Assembly (NCBI GenBank): GCA_947625435.1
Contig: CANQOI010000020.1
Coordinates: 1 to 37,888 of the forward strand
Reading direction: 5' to 3'
Length of the DNA: 37,888 nt
From: an uncultured Clostridia bacterium
GTDB lineage: Bacteria > Bacillota > Clostridia > UBA1212 > UBA1255
Shown here: positions 10,064 to 20,943 of the stretch, in pieces
Layout of the letters: each line of letters starts with the position of its first letter
Position numbering within the stretch: position 1 is the stretch's first letter
The notes under the pieces: generated by a model
The model's input: the letters and a program-made list of their open reading frames with translations, nothing else
The model's database searches: none
What the model was told of the DNA's origin: nothing
Made by a program: the position numbers and the translations under genes

Positions 10064-10807
10064 TTATTTCTTTTTCTTTTTGATCACTATCACAACTACA
10101 ACGGCAGCCACGATAACAACGGCAGCCGCCGCTATTATGATCCACAGCACCGTATTGCCTCCCGAAGTATCGGCAGCCGTGTCTTTTGTTGGTGCCGGTG
10201 ACGGTGTTACGGTCACTTTCGGGGTAGGTGTAACACTTGCGGTATTCTCTGCCGGCTTTTCCGTAGGAGCTTCCGTCGGTGCCTCTGTAGGCTCCGCTGT
10301 CGGTTCGGCGGTAGGCTCCTCCGTGGGTTTTTCCGTGGGCTGCTCTTCCGCTTCATCCGTTATCTCGAAATCAAACTCCGCGGACCGCTCGTCGTAGGCC
10401 GTATCCGGATCGTCTCCTCCGAGAATGAGTGCGAAATATTCGCCCTCCTGAAGCGCGCCGCCTACCGTACCGCCTTCAAGCTCCGCAGGACGGTTGTCGG
10501 AACGTACCGTGATCCCCTCATTTGTACCGGGATATGTCACGGAAACGGTCTGATCCTCTCCTACAGGCAGATACCACCACAAAAGAGATGTCACTCCGCC
10601 GGCCGTTGCGTCATATGTCTCTCCGGAGCGATATATTCCCACCCAGTCATTCTGCGTAAAAGTTCCGACGGCAGTGACTGTTATCGTTCCGTCTTTATTT
10701 ACAGTCACCGACACCGTAGGATCGTCGGCCGCAAAAGATGACAACATGCCGCAGGCCGAAAACGCCAAAACAAATACCAAAACCGCTATTACAAATCTTC
10801 TCTTCAT
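10064..10807 (-). CDS. Signal-peptide / beta-domain / PTE-repeat / membrane-tail surface protein
   Basis: This 247-residue protein has a signal peptide (residues 1-27) with a weak lipobox-like FSAC. Residues about 28-150 form a beta-rich domain containing QNDWVGIYRSGE and SLLWWYLPVGEDQ; I do not recognise a named family. Residues about 152-205 are PTE/PTA repeats. The end is a strongly hydrophobic helix (TVLWIIIAAAAVVIVAAVVV) followed by five lysines. The C-terminal helix and lysines predict a membrane-anchored ectodomain on a flexible stalk. A GGAGG ribosome site precedes the ATG. It lies 21 bases downstream of the foldase gene and is the first of the envelope genes. Confidence 0.72.
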   Translation of the reverse strand: MKRRFVIAVLVFVLAFSACGMLSSFAADDPTVSVTVNKDGTITVTAVGTFTQNDWVGIYRSGETYDATAGGVTSLLWWYLPVGEDQTVSVTYPGTNEGITVRSDNRPAELEGGTVGGALQEGEYFALILGGDDPDTAYDERSAEFDFEITDEAEEQPTEKPTEEPTAEPTAEPTEAPTEAPTEKPAENTASVTPTPKVTVTPSPAPTKDTAADTSGGNTVLWIIIAAAAVVIVAAVVVVIVIKKKKK

Positions 10808-10828
10808 AACGTTGCCTCCGTTATCGCA

Positions 10829-12247
10829 TTATATGCCGTAATCCTGAAATACTTCGCTGCTGAGATCCGATATAAGATCTTCCTTGCGGCTTCCCAGATT
10901 ATATTTGGAGCCGGAATCGTTTACCTTCTGCTCTATCTCTTCTTTTGCCTTATCTGCGAGATATTGTGTTTTAATTTTGTCTTTTATGCTGTCGGCAGCG
11001 CCCTCAGATGACTCGGTAGAGTTGTCAAAATCCGTTATGGATTCGGCGCGTACAACGTAGATCGCATCGTCCGTTTCTATTATCTCAAGATCGGTCATGA
11101 CCGAAGCTTCCTCGGTGTCTTCACCCTCATCCGCATCCTCATCTGCGTCTTCGTCATTTCCTGCCTTGTCTTCTTCGTCCTTGTCTTCGCTGTCAGTCGA
11201 CTTGGCGCCGTCCTCCGCCGTTTCACCGGTCTTGACTATCTTCGTGCGGTCCTCGTTCCACTGCATGGAAAGAGCATATTCCGTTATCTCGTCTACCGCG
11301 CTCTTATTCAGCTCGTTTATCTGCTCGAGACCGCCCGTTTTGCTCGAGTTGTCATCATCCGAAGCCGCCTTTATATAATTCTCGAACGTCAGGTTCTTCT
11401 GATCGATCTCCGTTTTGTCTTCATCCTTGTATGTCGACATGAGCTTGCCGCTGTTATAGGTATCTCTTATTTCCTCGGCTTTCTTCAGAGCCGCTTCCTT
11501 TGCGGCCTCATATTTGGACATATCCTCGTTCTCGCCGGTGGGCTTTTTCTCGTCGATATCTATTTTGAAGCTCCTAACGCCTACCGTTCTGTATTCGTCG
11601 GGCTTCTCATCGTATATGGCTCTCAGGACTTCATCCGACGTATCGTATGCCTTCTTGAGCTCATCCTTGTAGCTCTCCACGGTCGCCTGCATGATCACGA
11701 AATCCTTATAATCCGAACGTGACATGCCGGCAAAGAGATAACTCGTTATCTGCTCTTTCGATATTCCGCTGTTTAAATATGTCGTATATGTCGAATCTAT
11801 ATTGTCTTTTATCTCATCTTCCCTGTCGCCCGATATCTTAAATCCGGCGTCAACGGCGAGCCTGTACTGAGCTTTGAACTGACGGGCATCCTCCAGCGCG
11901 TCCTCTATGCATTTATTCTTTCTGTCCTCTGTCCAGAAGGCTTTGAAAACCTCATATTTCTCCGAGTCCGTCATATCGTCGTAGCCTTCGGGCTCTTCAA
12001 AATTCTCCTGCTGCTCCGTATATACGGCATTCTGCAGGAAATAAGTATATTCATGGTCATATATCTTAAGTCCGTCGACCTTCGCCACATAACTCTTCGT
12101 ATAAGTAAGAATGACTACTATCGCCACAACGATCGCAACAAATGCGGCAAGTCCGCCCGCGATCCATTTAATTATCTTGGTATCGTAGCTTTTTTTGTTC
12201 TTCTTAACTCCGAGTTTTTTGTTAGTTGTTTTCCTGGCCATTATCAA
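10829..12247 (-). CDS. Membrane-anchored PrsA/SurA-like foldase (peptidyl-prolyl isomerase type)
   Basis: This is a 472-residue protein. A lysine-rich cytoplasmic start is followed by one membrane helix (about 30-50), then VAKVDGLKIYDHEYTYFLQ, the typical opening of SurA/PrsA N-terminal domains. A parvulin-like stretch (KTGGLEQINELNKSAVDEI ... DDAIYVVRAESI) is split by a very acidic insert (Asp/Glu run at about 350-385). Such proteins assist folding of exported proteins outside the membrane. It lacks a lipobox, so it is held by the helix instead of lipid. The start is probably TTG at 12247, 6 bases from GGAG; ATG at 12241 is the alternative. It follows mfd by 31 bases, a pairing common in this phylum, and precedes the surface-protein genes. 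PPIase activity is not certain. Confidence 0.72.
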   Translation of the reverse strand: MIMARKTTNKKLGVKKNKKSYDTKIIKWIAGGLAAFVAIVVAIVVILTYTKSYVAKVDGLKIYDHEYTYFLQNAVYTEQQENFEEPEGYDDMTDSEKYEVFKAFWTEDRKNKCIEDALEDARQFKAQYRLAVDAGFKISGDREDEIKDNIDSTYTTYLNSGISKEQITSYLFAGMSRSDYKDFVIMQATVESYKDELKKAYDTSDEVLRAIYDEKPDEYRTVGVRSFKIDIDEKKPTGENEDMSKYEAAKEAALKKAEEIRDTYNSGKLMSTYKDEDKTEIDQKNLTFENYIKAASDDDNSSKTGGLEQINELNKSAVDEITEYALSMQWNEDRTKIVKTGETAEDGAKSTDSEDKDEEDKAGNDEDADEDADEGEDTEEASVMTDLEIIETDDAIYVVRAESITDFDNSTESSEGAADSIKDKIKTQYLADKAKEEIEQKVNDSGSKYNLGSRKEDLISDLSSEVFQDYGI

Positions 12248-12278
12248 TTACAGCTCCTTAGTATATCTATTGTATCTT

Positions 12279-15200
12279 TCAACAGCTAAAACCGCTTGTG
12301 CCATTATATATTCCATTCTTATTTTTTGCAACGGTAAATTGCAAAAACTGCTCCGAAAAGTACCTCGACAGTTCGAGAACGCCGTCAAGCCCGGTCTTTC
12401 CCGCACGGCCGTAAACAAGATACGGCTCCTTCGCCGCCGTAAAACGCAATCCTTCGGGCTTTTTAAGCGAGGCATAAAAGATCACCGCCGCATGATCGAT
12501 CATGAACTGTACCGTGTCTTTTTTCTGTATGACCGAATTTATGCCGCATTTCGAGCATTCATATCTTATTCTCGATATTTTAATGAGATTGTTCACGCTC
12601 TCGGGGACCGTGCCGTATCTGTCGATGAGCTCATCCGTCATCTCGAGCGCGTCGTTTTCGGTCTCAATGCGCGATATCTTCTTATATATGTCAAATCTCG
12701 CTTCCTCATTTTCTATATAATCCGGATCGATGTACCCGTTCACATTAAAGTCAACGCTCACCTGCTTCTTTTCCTCCGGCATTTTACCGGACTCCTCGGA
12801 AACGACCTCCGAAAGGAGCCTGCAATATGTGTCGTAGCCTACTGTCGCCAGCTGTCCGTGCTGCTTTTCGCCGAGTACGCTGCCGGCGCCCCGTATTTCG
12901 AGGTCCCGCAGAGCGATCTTGAAGCCCGAACCGAATTCCGTGAAATCTCTTATCGTGCGCAGCCTTTTTTCGGCGGTCTCATTAAGTGTCTTATCCTTTT
13001 TATATGTGATGTACGCATATGCGGTCTTTGAGGATCTGCCCACTCTGCCGCGTATCTGGTACAGCTGCGCCAGTCCCATATGATCGCTCTCTTCTATTAT
13101 GACGGTGTTCACGTTGGGCATATCCAGGCCGGATTCGATTATAGTCGTGCAGAGTAAAATGTCATATTCCCTCTTGTAAAACGCGTCCATCACGTCTTCC
13201 AGTTCACGCTCTCCCATCTGTCCGTGTCCCACTGCTATCCGGGCCTCGGGCACGAGCTCGCTCAGCTGCCTGCGTTTTTCTTCAATACCCTTTACTCTGT
13301 TATACAGGTAAAATACCTGCCCTTTTCTGCCCATTTCACGATATATGGCGTTTTGTATCATTGAAGGCTCCCATTCGGCCACATATGTCTGCACCGGGTG
13401 CCGGTTCTGCGGGGGATCCTCCAGAAGGCTTATGTCTCTTATTCCCGAAAGCGACATGTGGAGCGTCCTCGGTATGGGGGTGGCCGAAAGAGTGAGTATA
13501 TCCACCTCCGGCCTGTCCTGCTTGAGCTTTTCCTTGTGCATGACGCCGAAGCGCTGTTCCTCATCTATTATGACGAGTCCGAGATCGCGGAATCTGACAT
13601 TTCCTTTTATTATGCTGTGCGTACCTATCAATATATCTATTTTACCCGACGCAGTATCGCTCAATATCCGTTTTCGTTCCGCGGGCGTTCTGAATCTGCA
13701 CAGATAATCGATCTTTACGGGGAATTTTTCGAAACGCGGCACAAAATTGTTGTAATGCTGCTGAGCGAGCACCGTAGTGGGAACGAGGAACGCCACCTGT
13801 TTTCCGTCGCACACCGCTTTAAAAGCGGCTCTCAGCGCTACTTCTGTCTTGCCGTATCCCACGTCCCCGCACAGAAGTCTTTCCATGGGCCGCGGGCTCT
13901 CAAGATCCTTCTTTATCTCTTCTGTACACCTGAGCTGGTCATCAGTCTCCTCAAACGGAAAAGACTCCTCAAATTCCTTCTGCCACACGGTATCCTCGGA
14001 GTATGCGAAGCCTTTTATCGCCGAACGCTTTGCATAAAGCTCCACGAGCTCCTTTGCGTAGGAGCGCAGCGACTCCTTGACCTTGGACGTGGTGCGGTTC
14101 CATTCGGCCGAACCGAGCTTGTTCAGCTTGGGACTGACGCCCTCAGGTCCTATATATTTCTGTACGCTGTCAAGCTGCGGCGTAGGCACATAAAGTATCC
14201 CGTTATCCCTGTAATTTATCTTGATATAATCCCGGCGCACGCCGTCCACTTCTACCGTTTCTATCTTTTCAAAGCGGCCCACTCCGTGAATATCGTGGAC
14301 CACGAGATCTCCCGGTTCTATATCGGTAAAATCCGTTATGGGTTTTCCCTTTAATTTTCTTTTTGACGCGGCGCGCTCTCTTCTGAAAAGCGATTCATCC
14401 GTGAAAACGGCTGTCCCGACATCATCTAATATAAAACCTGAGGAAAGTCCTCCGCCGTAAGACAATATTTCAACGTCCCTGTTGAGTTTGCCCTCCTCCC
14501 TCAGCGTCATGAATCTTGATCTTTTTGATTCGCTGTCCGTTATCACAGCAGTATCGTATCCCGATCCCGCAAGCTCATCGCAGGCATCGAGCAGCATCTG
14601 AAGATTTCCTCCGAAGGGAGCCGCGCTCCTGCAAGCGAATTCAAAAGCCTCACAGGCTTCTCTTTTTGTTATAAATTCATCGATATATGTTGTATTATAT
14701 GCCCTTTTATCACATATCTCCTTTATTTCGTCGGGAGTCATCATCAAATCATACGTCCCGCGCAGCAATCCGGTGTTTTCCTGTATCGTATCGCATATCT
14801 TAAGATAATCTTCTCTTGCGGCATTCAGCGTCTCACAGAACGATGCATAATTTTCAAAAAATATCGGTTTTGAGCCTGTATAGTCAAATATATTGTGCGA
14901 ATTTCCTAAAATGTACGGTAAATATCTGTCGTATCCCTGAAAAAAATTTCCGGGCATAATCATATCTGCATCGTTCGTGACTCTTTTATATAACCCGGAT
15001 GTTTCCGGCAGCTTCAGCCGCTCAAGCTCCTGCCTGATGCGCCTCTTTACGGCGTCCGCATGCCGCTGATCCCATATCATGGCTTCGCTTAGCGGCAGCA
15101 CCGTCGCACTGTCGATATTCTGAATAGTCCTTTGAGAAACAATATCAAATATGCGTATGGAATCTATCTCATTGTCGAAGAACTCTATCCGCAGCGGATT

Positions 15201-15779
15201 TTCAGAATTATACGGGAATATATCCACTATTTCTCCTCTTACTGCGAATTGTCCTTTTCCGTCCGTTTCCGACAGTCTTGTATACCTGCTGCCCGAAAGG
15301 CGATGTATAAGATCATCTATTTCCGTTATATCCCCGCATTTTAAGTTTATGGCATATTTTAAGATATATTCCGGGTCCGGAAGCCACTGCGCCAGCGCCG
15401 CCGGAGTGGTCACGAGTATTTTCCAGTCGCCGGTCGCAAGCCTGTACAGCGTTTCAACTCTCAACGCACTTATATCCGAGCTCTGTACCTCAACATCGTA
15501 CAGCATGTATTCATACGGTTCGAGCAGCAGTATATCTTCTCCGCCGCAGCCGCAGGCATCCGAAAAAAACCTGAGATCATCCGCAGTCTTAGACGCATTT
15601 AAAGAATTCGGCGCCACATATACGGCCTTTTCGTTCATATCCGTCATAACGGAATATATCAGATCCGCGGCGGCAGAGCGAACGATACCGGACAACGCAA
15701 ACTGCCCGCCTTTTGTGTTAAGGCGGGATCTGTATCTTACGTATGTCGGGCTTTCTGTTATCCTTTTAAATATCTCCAT
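12279..15779 (-). CDS. mfd: Transcription-repair coupling factor Mfd
   Basis: The 1166-residue length is usual for Mfd. N-terminal UvrB-like domains come first, then the RNA-polymerase-interacting domain near VVHDIHGVGRFEKI. The helicase core follows: Walker A GDVGYGKTE, DEEQR box, LSATPIPRTLHMSL, TTIIESGLDMPN and QIRGRVGRS, and last the C-terminal TRCF domain. Mfd pushes or removes stalled RNA polymerase and recruits UvrA to the lesion. It lies 3 bases after pth and 31 bases before the foldase gene, so it is almost certainly in the same transcript. Confidence 0.98.
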   Translation of the reverse strand: MEIFKRITESPTYVRYRSRLNTKGGQFALSGIVRSAAADLIYSVMTDMNEKAVYVAPNSLNASKTADDLRFFSDACGCGGEDILLLEPYEYMLYDVEVQSSDISALRVETLYRLATGDWKILVTTPAALAQWLPDPEYILKYAINLKCGDITEIDDLIHRLSGSRYTRLSETDGKGQFAVRGEIVDIFPYNSENPLRIEFFDNEIDSIRIFDIVSQRTIQNIDSATVLPLSEAMIWDQRHADAVKRRIRQELERLKLPETSGLYKRVTNDADMIMPGNFFQGYDRYLPYILGNSHNIFDYTGSKPIFFENYASFCETLNAAREDYLKICDTIQENTGLLRGTYDLMMTPDEIKEICDKRAYNTTYIDEFITKREACEAFEFACRSAAPFGGNLQMLLDACDELAGSGYDTAVITDSESKRSRFMTLREEGKLNRDVEILSYGGGLSSGFILDDVGTAVFTDESLFRRERAASKRKLKGKPITDFTDIEPGDLVVHDIHGVGRFEKIETVEVDGVRRDYIKINYRDNGILYVPTPQLDSVQKYIGPEGVSPKLNKLGSAEWNRTTSKVKESLRSYAKELVELYAKRSAIKGFAYSEDTVWQKEFEESFPFEETDDQLRCTEEIKKDLESPRPMERLLCGDVGYGKTEVALRAAFKAVCDGKQVAFLVPTTVLAQQHYNNFVPRFEKFPVKIDYLCRFRTPAERKRILSDTASGKIDILIGTHSIIKGNVRFRDLGLVIIDEEQRFGVMHKEKLKQDRPEVDILTLSATPIPRTLHMSLSGIRDISLLEDPPQNRHPVQTYVAEWEPSMIQNAIYREMGRKGQVFYLYNRVKGIEEKRRQLSELVPEARIAVGHGQMGERELEDVMDAFYKREYDILLCTTIIESGLDMPNVNTVIIEESDHMGLAQLYQIRGRVGRSSKTAYAYITYKKDKTLNETAEKRLRTIRDFTEFGSGFKIALRDLEIRGAGSVLGEKQHGQLATVGYDTYCRLLSEVVSEESGKMPEEKKQVSVDFNVNGYIDPDYIENEEARFDIYKKISRIETENDALEMTDELIDRYGTVPESVNNLIKISRIRYECSKCGINSVIQKKDTVQFMIDHAAVIFYASLKKPEGLRFTAAKEPYLVYGRAGKTGLDGVLELSRYFSEQFLQFTVAKNKNGIYNGTSGFSC

Positions 15780-15782
15780 GTT

Positions 15783-16391
15783 CTATACTGCGCCGTTATA
15801 AAGATTCATAGCCTGCTGCGTTCCGTTTTCGATCACATACAGCGCGGCCTCCGCGGCTCTGTCAAAAGCATTATTCATATTCTGCCTGTCCTCTTCCGTA
15901 AAATGTCCGAGCACAAACCTGATTATATCCGCTTCCGCAGGCTTCGGGCCTATCCCTATCCTTATTCTCGTAAACTCGTCCGTGTCCGTATGCATGAGCA
16001 CGGATCTCATTCCGTTGTGCGTTCCCGCACTGCCTTTGGGTCTTACGCGTATCTGTCCCTTTTTTATATCGAGATCATCATAAATAACGATCAGATGCGA
16101 TTCATCGGTCTTGAACCACTTCATTGCATCACTTACTGCCTCACCGCTCAGATTCATATATGTTTCCGGCTTAAGGAGTATCAATTTCTGTCCCTTATAC
16201 TCGCACTGAGTATATCTGCTCTTAAATTTATGCATTTCACGCACGCGGGAGCCGCCGGCGTCCGATATTTTGCTCCCGAGCCTGTCTATTGCCATATAAC
16301 CGCAGTTATGGCGTGTACCCTCATACTCGGGGCCCGGATTGCCGAGACCGGCGATTATCCATACGCGTTGTTTATTTCTGAATCCGAACAT
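15783..16391 (-). CDS. pth: Peptidyl-tRNA hydrolase
   Basis: This 202-residue cytoplasmic enzyme cleaves the ester bond of peptidyl-tRNAs dropped by ribosomes. The family motifs are present: AGLGNPGPEYEGTRHNCGY with the catalytic His, KPETYMNLSG, IYDDLDIKKG and GSAGTHNGMRSV. It starts 4 bases after the DUF4446 stop and ends 3 bases before mfd, so the cluster is tightly packed. The pth-mfd pairing is conserved in Bacillota. Confidence 0.97.
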   Translation of the reverse strand: MFGFRNKQRVWIIAGLGNPGPEYEGTRHNCGYMAIDRLGSKISDAGGSRVREMHKFKSRYTQCEYKGQKLILLKPETYMNLSGEAVSDAMKWFKTDESHLIVIYDDLDIKKGQIRVRPKGSAGTHNGMRSVLMHTDTDEFTRIRIGIGPKPAEADIIRFVLGHFTEEDRQNMNNAFDRAAEAALYVIENGTQQAMNLYNGAV

Positions 16392-16395
16392 TATA

Positions 16396-16893
16396 TCAGC
16401 TTCTTCTCCCCATTACATCCACTGCGCTCGTCCTGTCAAGAGACCGCTTTTCCTCCGGCGAGAGATCGTAATCCGGAACGCCTTCTCTTACCTGCTTATA
16501 ATACATATTGCAGCCCTGTCTGTATTGAAGTCCGGTTATCACAAGCCCGTCTCCGTCCTCGTTTGACAGACCCACCGAGTAACTGAGCTTTGCTTCGTTA
16601 TCCGAGGTCGTGTGATATCTTATTATCTTTACTTTATCAAAGCATTTATTCTGCCTGTCCTTCAGCCTGCCTATTTCTTTCTTTATGATATCTATCTCGC
16701 GGTTCTGCGAAGACTCCTCGTCAAATATATCAAGTAAAACGTCCTCCGCCTTTCTGTTTCCCAGCTGTTCCGAAAGTCTGAGCTGTCTCTTCTTCATATC
16801 GCAGAGCTTCGAGTAGAGCATATATATGAGTGTAAAACATATTATCAGCAGTACTCCCATTGCGATGAGCCCTATCAAAAAGTACTTTTCCAT
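16396..16893 (-). CDS. DUF4446 family membrane-anchored protein
   Basis: The protein has 165 residues. One N-terminal membrane helix (about 5-27) is followed by a charged, coiled-coil-like stretch (about 30-80). The conserved DUF4446 core comes next: KVIRYHTTSDNEAKLSYSVG, DGDGLVITGLQYR, and DYDLSPEEKRSL near the end. The biochemical function of the family is unknown. In many Clostridia it lies next to parB, as here (11 bases downstream), which hints at a link with the chromosome pole or envelope. That link is context only. Confidence 0.85.
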   Translation of the reverse strand: MEKYFLIGLIAMGVLLIICFTLIYMLYSKLCDMKKRQLRLSEQLGNRKAEDVLLDIFDEESSQNREIDIIKKEIGRLKDRQNKCFDKVKIIRYHTTSDNEAKLSYSVGLSNEDGDGLVITGLQYRQGCNMYYKQVREGVPDYDLSPEEKRSLDRTSAVDVMGRRS

Positions 16894-16904
16894 AGCATGC
16901 CCCT

Positions 16905-17786
16905 TTATTTCGAAATAAGATACTCGATTATACGCTCGCGTTCATCTTCGGAATAATATTCGATCGTTATCTTCCCTTTGCCGTTATCATCGCTGAGTAT
17001 AACCTTTGTGCCGAGCCGCGAACGCAGCTCATCCTGAACATGAGCTATTTCCTGCTTAAGAGTCTCATCCGCCGGCTTTTCGCCTTTGTCTTTTTTATCC
17101 TTTTTCCCTCCGGAGGCCGTCAGTTTTTTTACATACTGCTCCGCCTGTCTCGAATTCATATCGTTCTTTACTATGTGATCCGCCGCTTCCGACTGAACAT
17201 CCGGGCGTTCGACAGCGAGCAGCGGCCTTGCCTGTCCCACTGAAATCTCTCCGCTAATAAGGAGCTTCCTGATATCCTCCGTAAGATTCAACAGTCTCAG
17301 TGAATTTGCTATGGCCGGACGGCTTTTGCCCACCACGGAAGCTATCTGTTCCTGCGTCATGCCGTACTCCTTAATGAGTCTTTCATACGCTTCCGCTTCC
17401 TCTATGGGATTCAGATCCTCTCTCTGAATATTTTCTATAAGGGCAAGCTCCGTTATTTCCTTCGGAGACGCATTTCTCTCTATTACGGGAACTGTCTTCA
17501 GTCCCGCAAGCCTTGCCGCTCTCCAGCGCCTTTCTCCCGCAATGATATGATATGTACCTTTTTCCTTTGTAACTATGATAGGCTGTATTATTCCGTGCTC
17601 TCTGATCGACTGCGCGAGAGCCTCGGTCTTATCCTTATCGAAATTTTTTCTGGGCTGTCCTTTGCCCGGTTCCACGCTGTTTATATCAACTTCGATCACA
17701 TGACCGTCTTCATTTACATCATCAAGCTGTTTGTCCGTTATTAATGCTCCCAGCCCTTTTCCCAATGCCGATCTTTTCACTGCCAT
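16905..17786 (-). CDS. parB: Chromosome partitioning protein ParB (Spo0J)
   Basis: This 293-residue protein binds parS and, as a CTP-dependent clamp, spreads on DNA and loads SMC. Visible features are the N-terminal ParA-stimulating segment (KRSALGKGLGALI), the CTP-binding motif AGERRWRAARLAG, the ENIQREDLNPIEEA motif, and the helix-turn-helix MTQEQIASVVGKSRPAIANSL. A Lys-rich linker and a C-terminal dimerisation domain complete it. The helix-turn-helix carries ParB-type residues (Arg in GKSR, Ser in ANSL, Gly in SVGQAR), unlike the Noc paralogue at 31623-32630. It lies 23 bases after parA, with two perfect parS sites just upstream of that gene. Confidence 0.97.
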   Translation of the reverse strand: MAVKRSALGKGLGALITDKQLDDVNEDGHVIEVDINSVEPGKGQPRKNFDKDKTEALAQSIREHGIIQPIIVTKEKGTYHIIAGERRWRAARLAGLKTVPVIERNASPKEITELALIENIQREDLNPIEEAEAYERLIKEYGMTQEQIASVVGKSRPAIANSLRLLNLTEDIRKLLISGEISVGQARPLLAVERPDVQSEAADHIVKNDMNSRQAEQYVKKLTASGGKKDKKDKGEKPADETLKQEIAHVQDELRSRLGTKVILSDDNGKGKITIEYYSEDERERIIEYLISK

Positions 17787-17809
17787 ACAATCATCCTCCC
17801 GTCAGTCCG

Positions 17810-18571
17810 TTACGACATATTAATAAGCTCGTCAGCCAGTTTAAGATACGCCTCGGCGCCTTTTGATTCACTGTCATATAATATAATAGGAAGTCCGTAG
17901 CTCGGAGCTTCGCTCAGTCTGACATTTCTCGGTATCAATGTCTGATATACTTTATTCGTAAAATGTTTTCTCACTTCTTCCGCTACTTCTATGGACAGAT
18001 TGGTCCTCGCGTCAAACATAGTGAGTACGACTCCTTCAACCTTTAACGATCTGTTAAGGTGCTTCTGCACGAGCCTTACCGTATCCATAAGCTGAGACAA
18101 TCCTTCGAGAGCGAAATATTCGCACTGTATCGGCACCAGCACAGTGTCCGCAGCCGTAAGAGCATTCAACGTAAGAAGTCCCAGAGACGGCGGACAATCT
18201 ATGAATATGTAGTCAAATTCATCCGTTACATCGGACAGCGCATATTTTAACCTGTTCTCTCTCGACAAAAGGCTTACGAGCTCGATTTCGGCGCCGGCAA
18301 GATTTATACTCGACGGGCAGAGCATGAGCGACTCCTGAGGCGTAGTCACAATGACGTCCTTGACAGGTTCTTCATTTATGATCACATCATATACAGATTT
18401 ATTCGTACTCTTTTTGTCAATACCGAGCCCTGTCGTGGCATTACCCTGCGGGTCAAGATCCACAAGCAGTGTTTTTTTGCCTCTGTACGCAATACATGAA
18501 CTGAGATTTATTGACGTTGTCGTTTTGCCTACGCCGCCCTTTTGATTTGCCACAGCAATGATCTTAGACAT
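17810..18571 (-). CDS. parA: Chromosome partitioning ATPase ParA (Soj)
   Basis: The protein has 253 residues with a deviant Walker A box at the N-terminus (NQKGGVGKTTTSINL), LLVDLDPQGNATTGLG (Walker A') and FIDCPPSLGLLT (Walker B). ParA binds DNA non-specifically as an ATP dimer and is released by ParB. In relatives it also controls DnaA, which fits its place close to the origin. The gene follows gyrB after a 97-base gap that holds both parS sites. An AAAGGA ribosome site lies somewhat far (about 14 bases) from the ATG. Confidence 0.97.
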   Translation of the reverse strand: MSKIIAVANQKGGVGKTTTSINLSSCIAYRGKKTLLVDLDPQGNATTGLGIDKKSTNKSVYDVIINEEPVKDVIVTTPQESLMLCPSSINLAGAEIELVSLLSRENRLKYALSDVTDEFDYIFIDCPPSLGLLTLNALTAADTVLVPIQCEYFALEGLSQLMDTVRLVQKHLNRSLKVEGVVLTMFDARTNLSIEVAEEVRKHFTNKVYQTLIPRNVRLSEAPSYGLPIILYDSESKGAEAYLKLADELINMS

Positions 18572-18597
18572 AAAACAAATAACCGTCCTTTCAAAAA

Positions 18598-18613
18598 TGT
18601 TTCACGTGAAACA
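18598..18613. other. parS site 1 (ParB-binding palindrome)
   Basis: TGTTTCACGTGAAACA is a perfect 16-base palindrome identical to the Bacillus subtilis parS consensus. It lies in the gyrB-parA gap, in the leader of parA. ParB should nucleate here and slide outwards. Confidence 0.97.
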
Positions 18614-18639
18614 TTTTCAGAGTGTGAATTCTGACATTT

Positions 18640-18655
18640 TGTTTCACGTGAAACA
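18640..18655. other. parS site 2 (ParB-binding palindrome)
   Basis: This is a second perfect copy of the same 16-base palindrome, 42 bases centre to centre from site 1 and 13 bases after the gyrB stop. The near-integral number of helical turns places both sites on the same face of the DNA. Confidence 0.97.
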
Positions 18656-18668
18656 TTATGCGTGACTT

Positions 18669-20600
<1,932 letters not shown>

Positions 20601-20870
20601 TTAATCTCTAATATTTCTCTTCAGTCTTTCATTCAATGTGGAGGACGATATCGGTGAAATGTAAACCTTATGTTCTTTTCTTTTTCTGCCTTCCTCAACG
20701 AGAATGAACGACCTCGGCATCTCATCGGATATTGAAACGGTCGTGCCCTTCTGTTCGGATCTGCTCAGAAAATTCCGGGTCTCACCTGTGACCGTGGTCT
20801 TATCTATGTCAAATATTCCCACTATATCCCTGTCTGATACGGAAACATCGCTGCCGATATGCAAATACAT
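20601..20870 (-). CDS. remB: RemB-like regulator (DUF370 family)
   Basis: The 89-residue protein starts MYLHIGSDVSVSDRDIVGIF and contains RSFILVEEGRKRKEHKVYISPI, the DUF370/RemA-RemB pattern. Bacillus subtilis has remB at exactly this position, between recF and gyrB. RemA relatives are DNA-binding activators of biofilm matrix and osmoprotection genes; the role of RemB is less clear. The basic RKRKE patch could contact DNA. Twelve bases separate it from gyrB. Confidence 0.88.
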   Translation of the reverse strand: MYLHIGSDVSVSDRDIVGIFDIDKTTVTGETRNFLSRSEQKGTTVSISDEMPRSFILVEEGRKRKEHKVYISPISSSTLNERLKRNIRD

Positions 20871-20943
20871 AAACTTCTCCTGCCGTTTATTGTTATCCTG
20901 TATATTTTATCACAAATTTTATCTGTCGACAACACCGCGGGGA

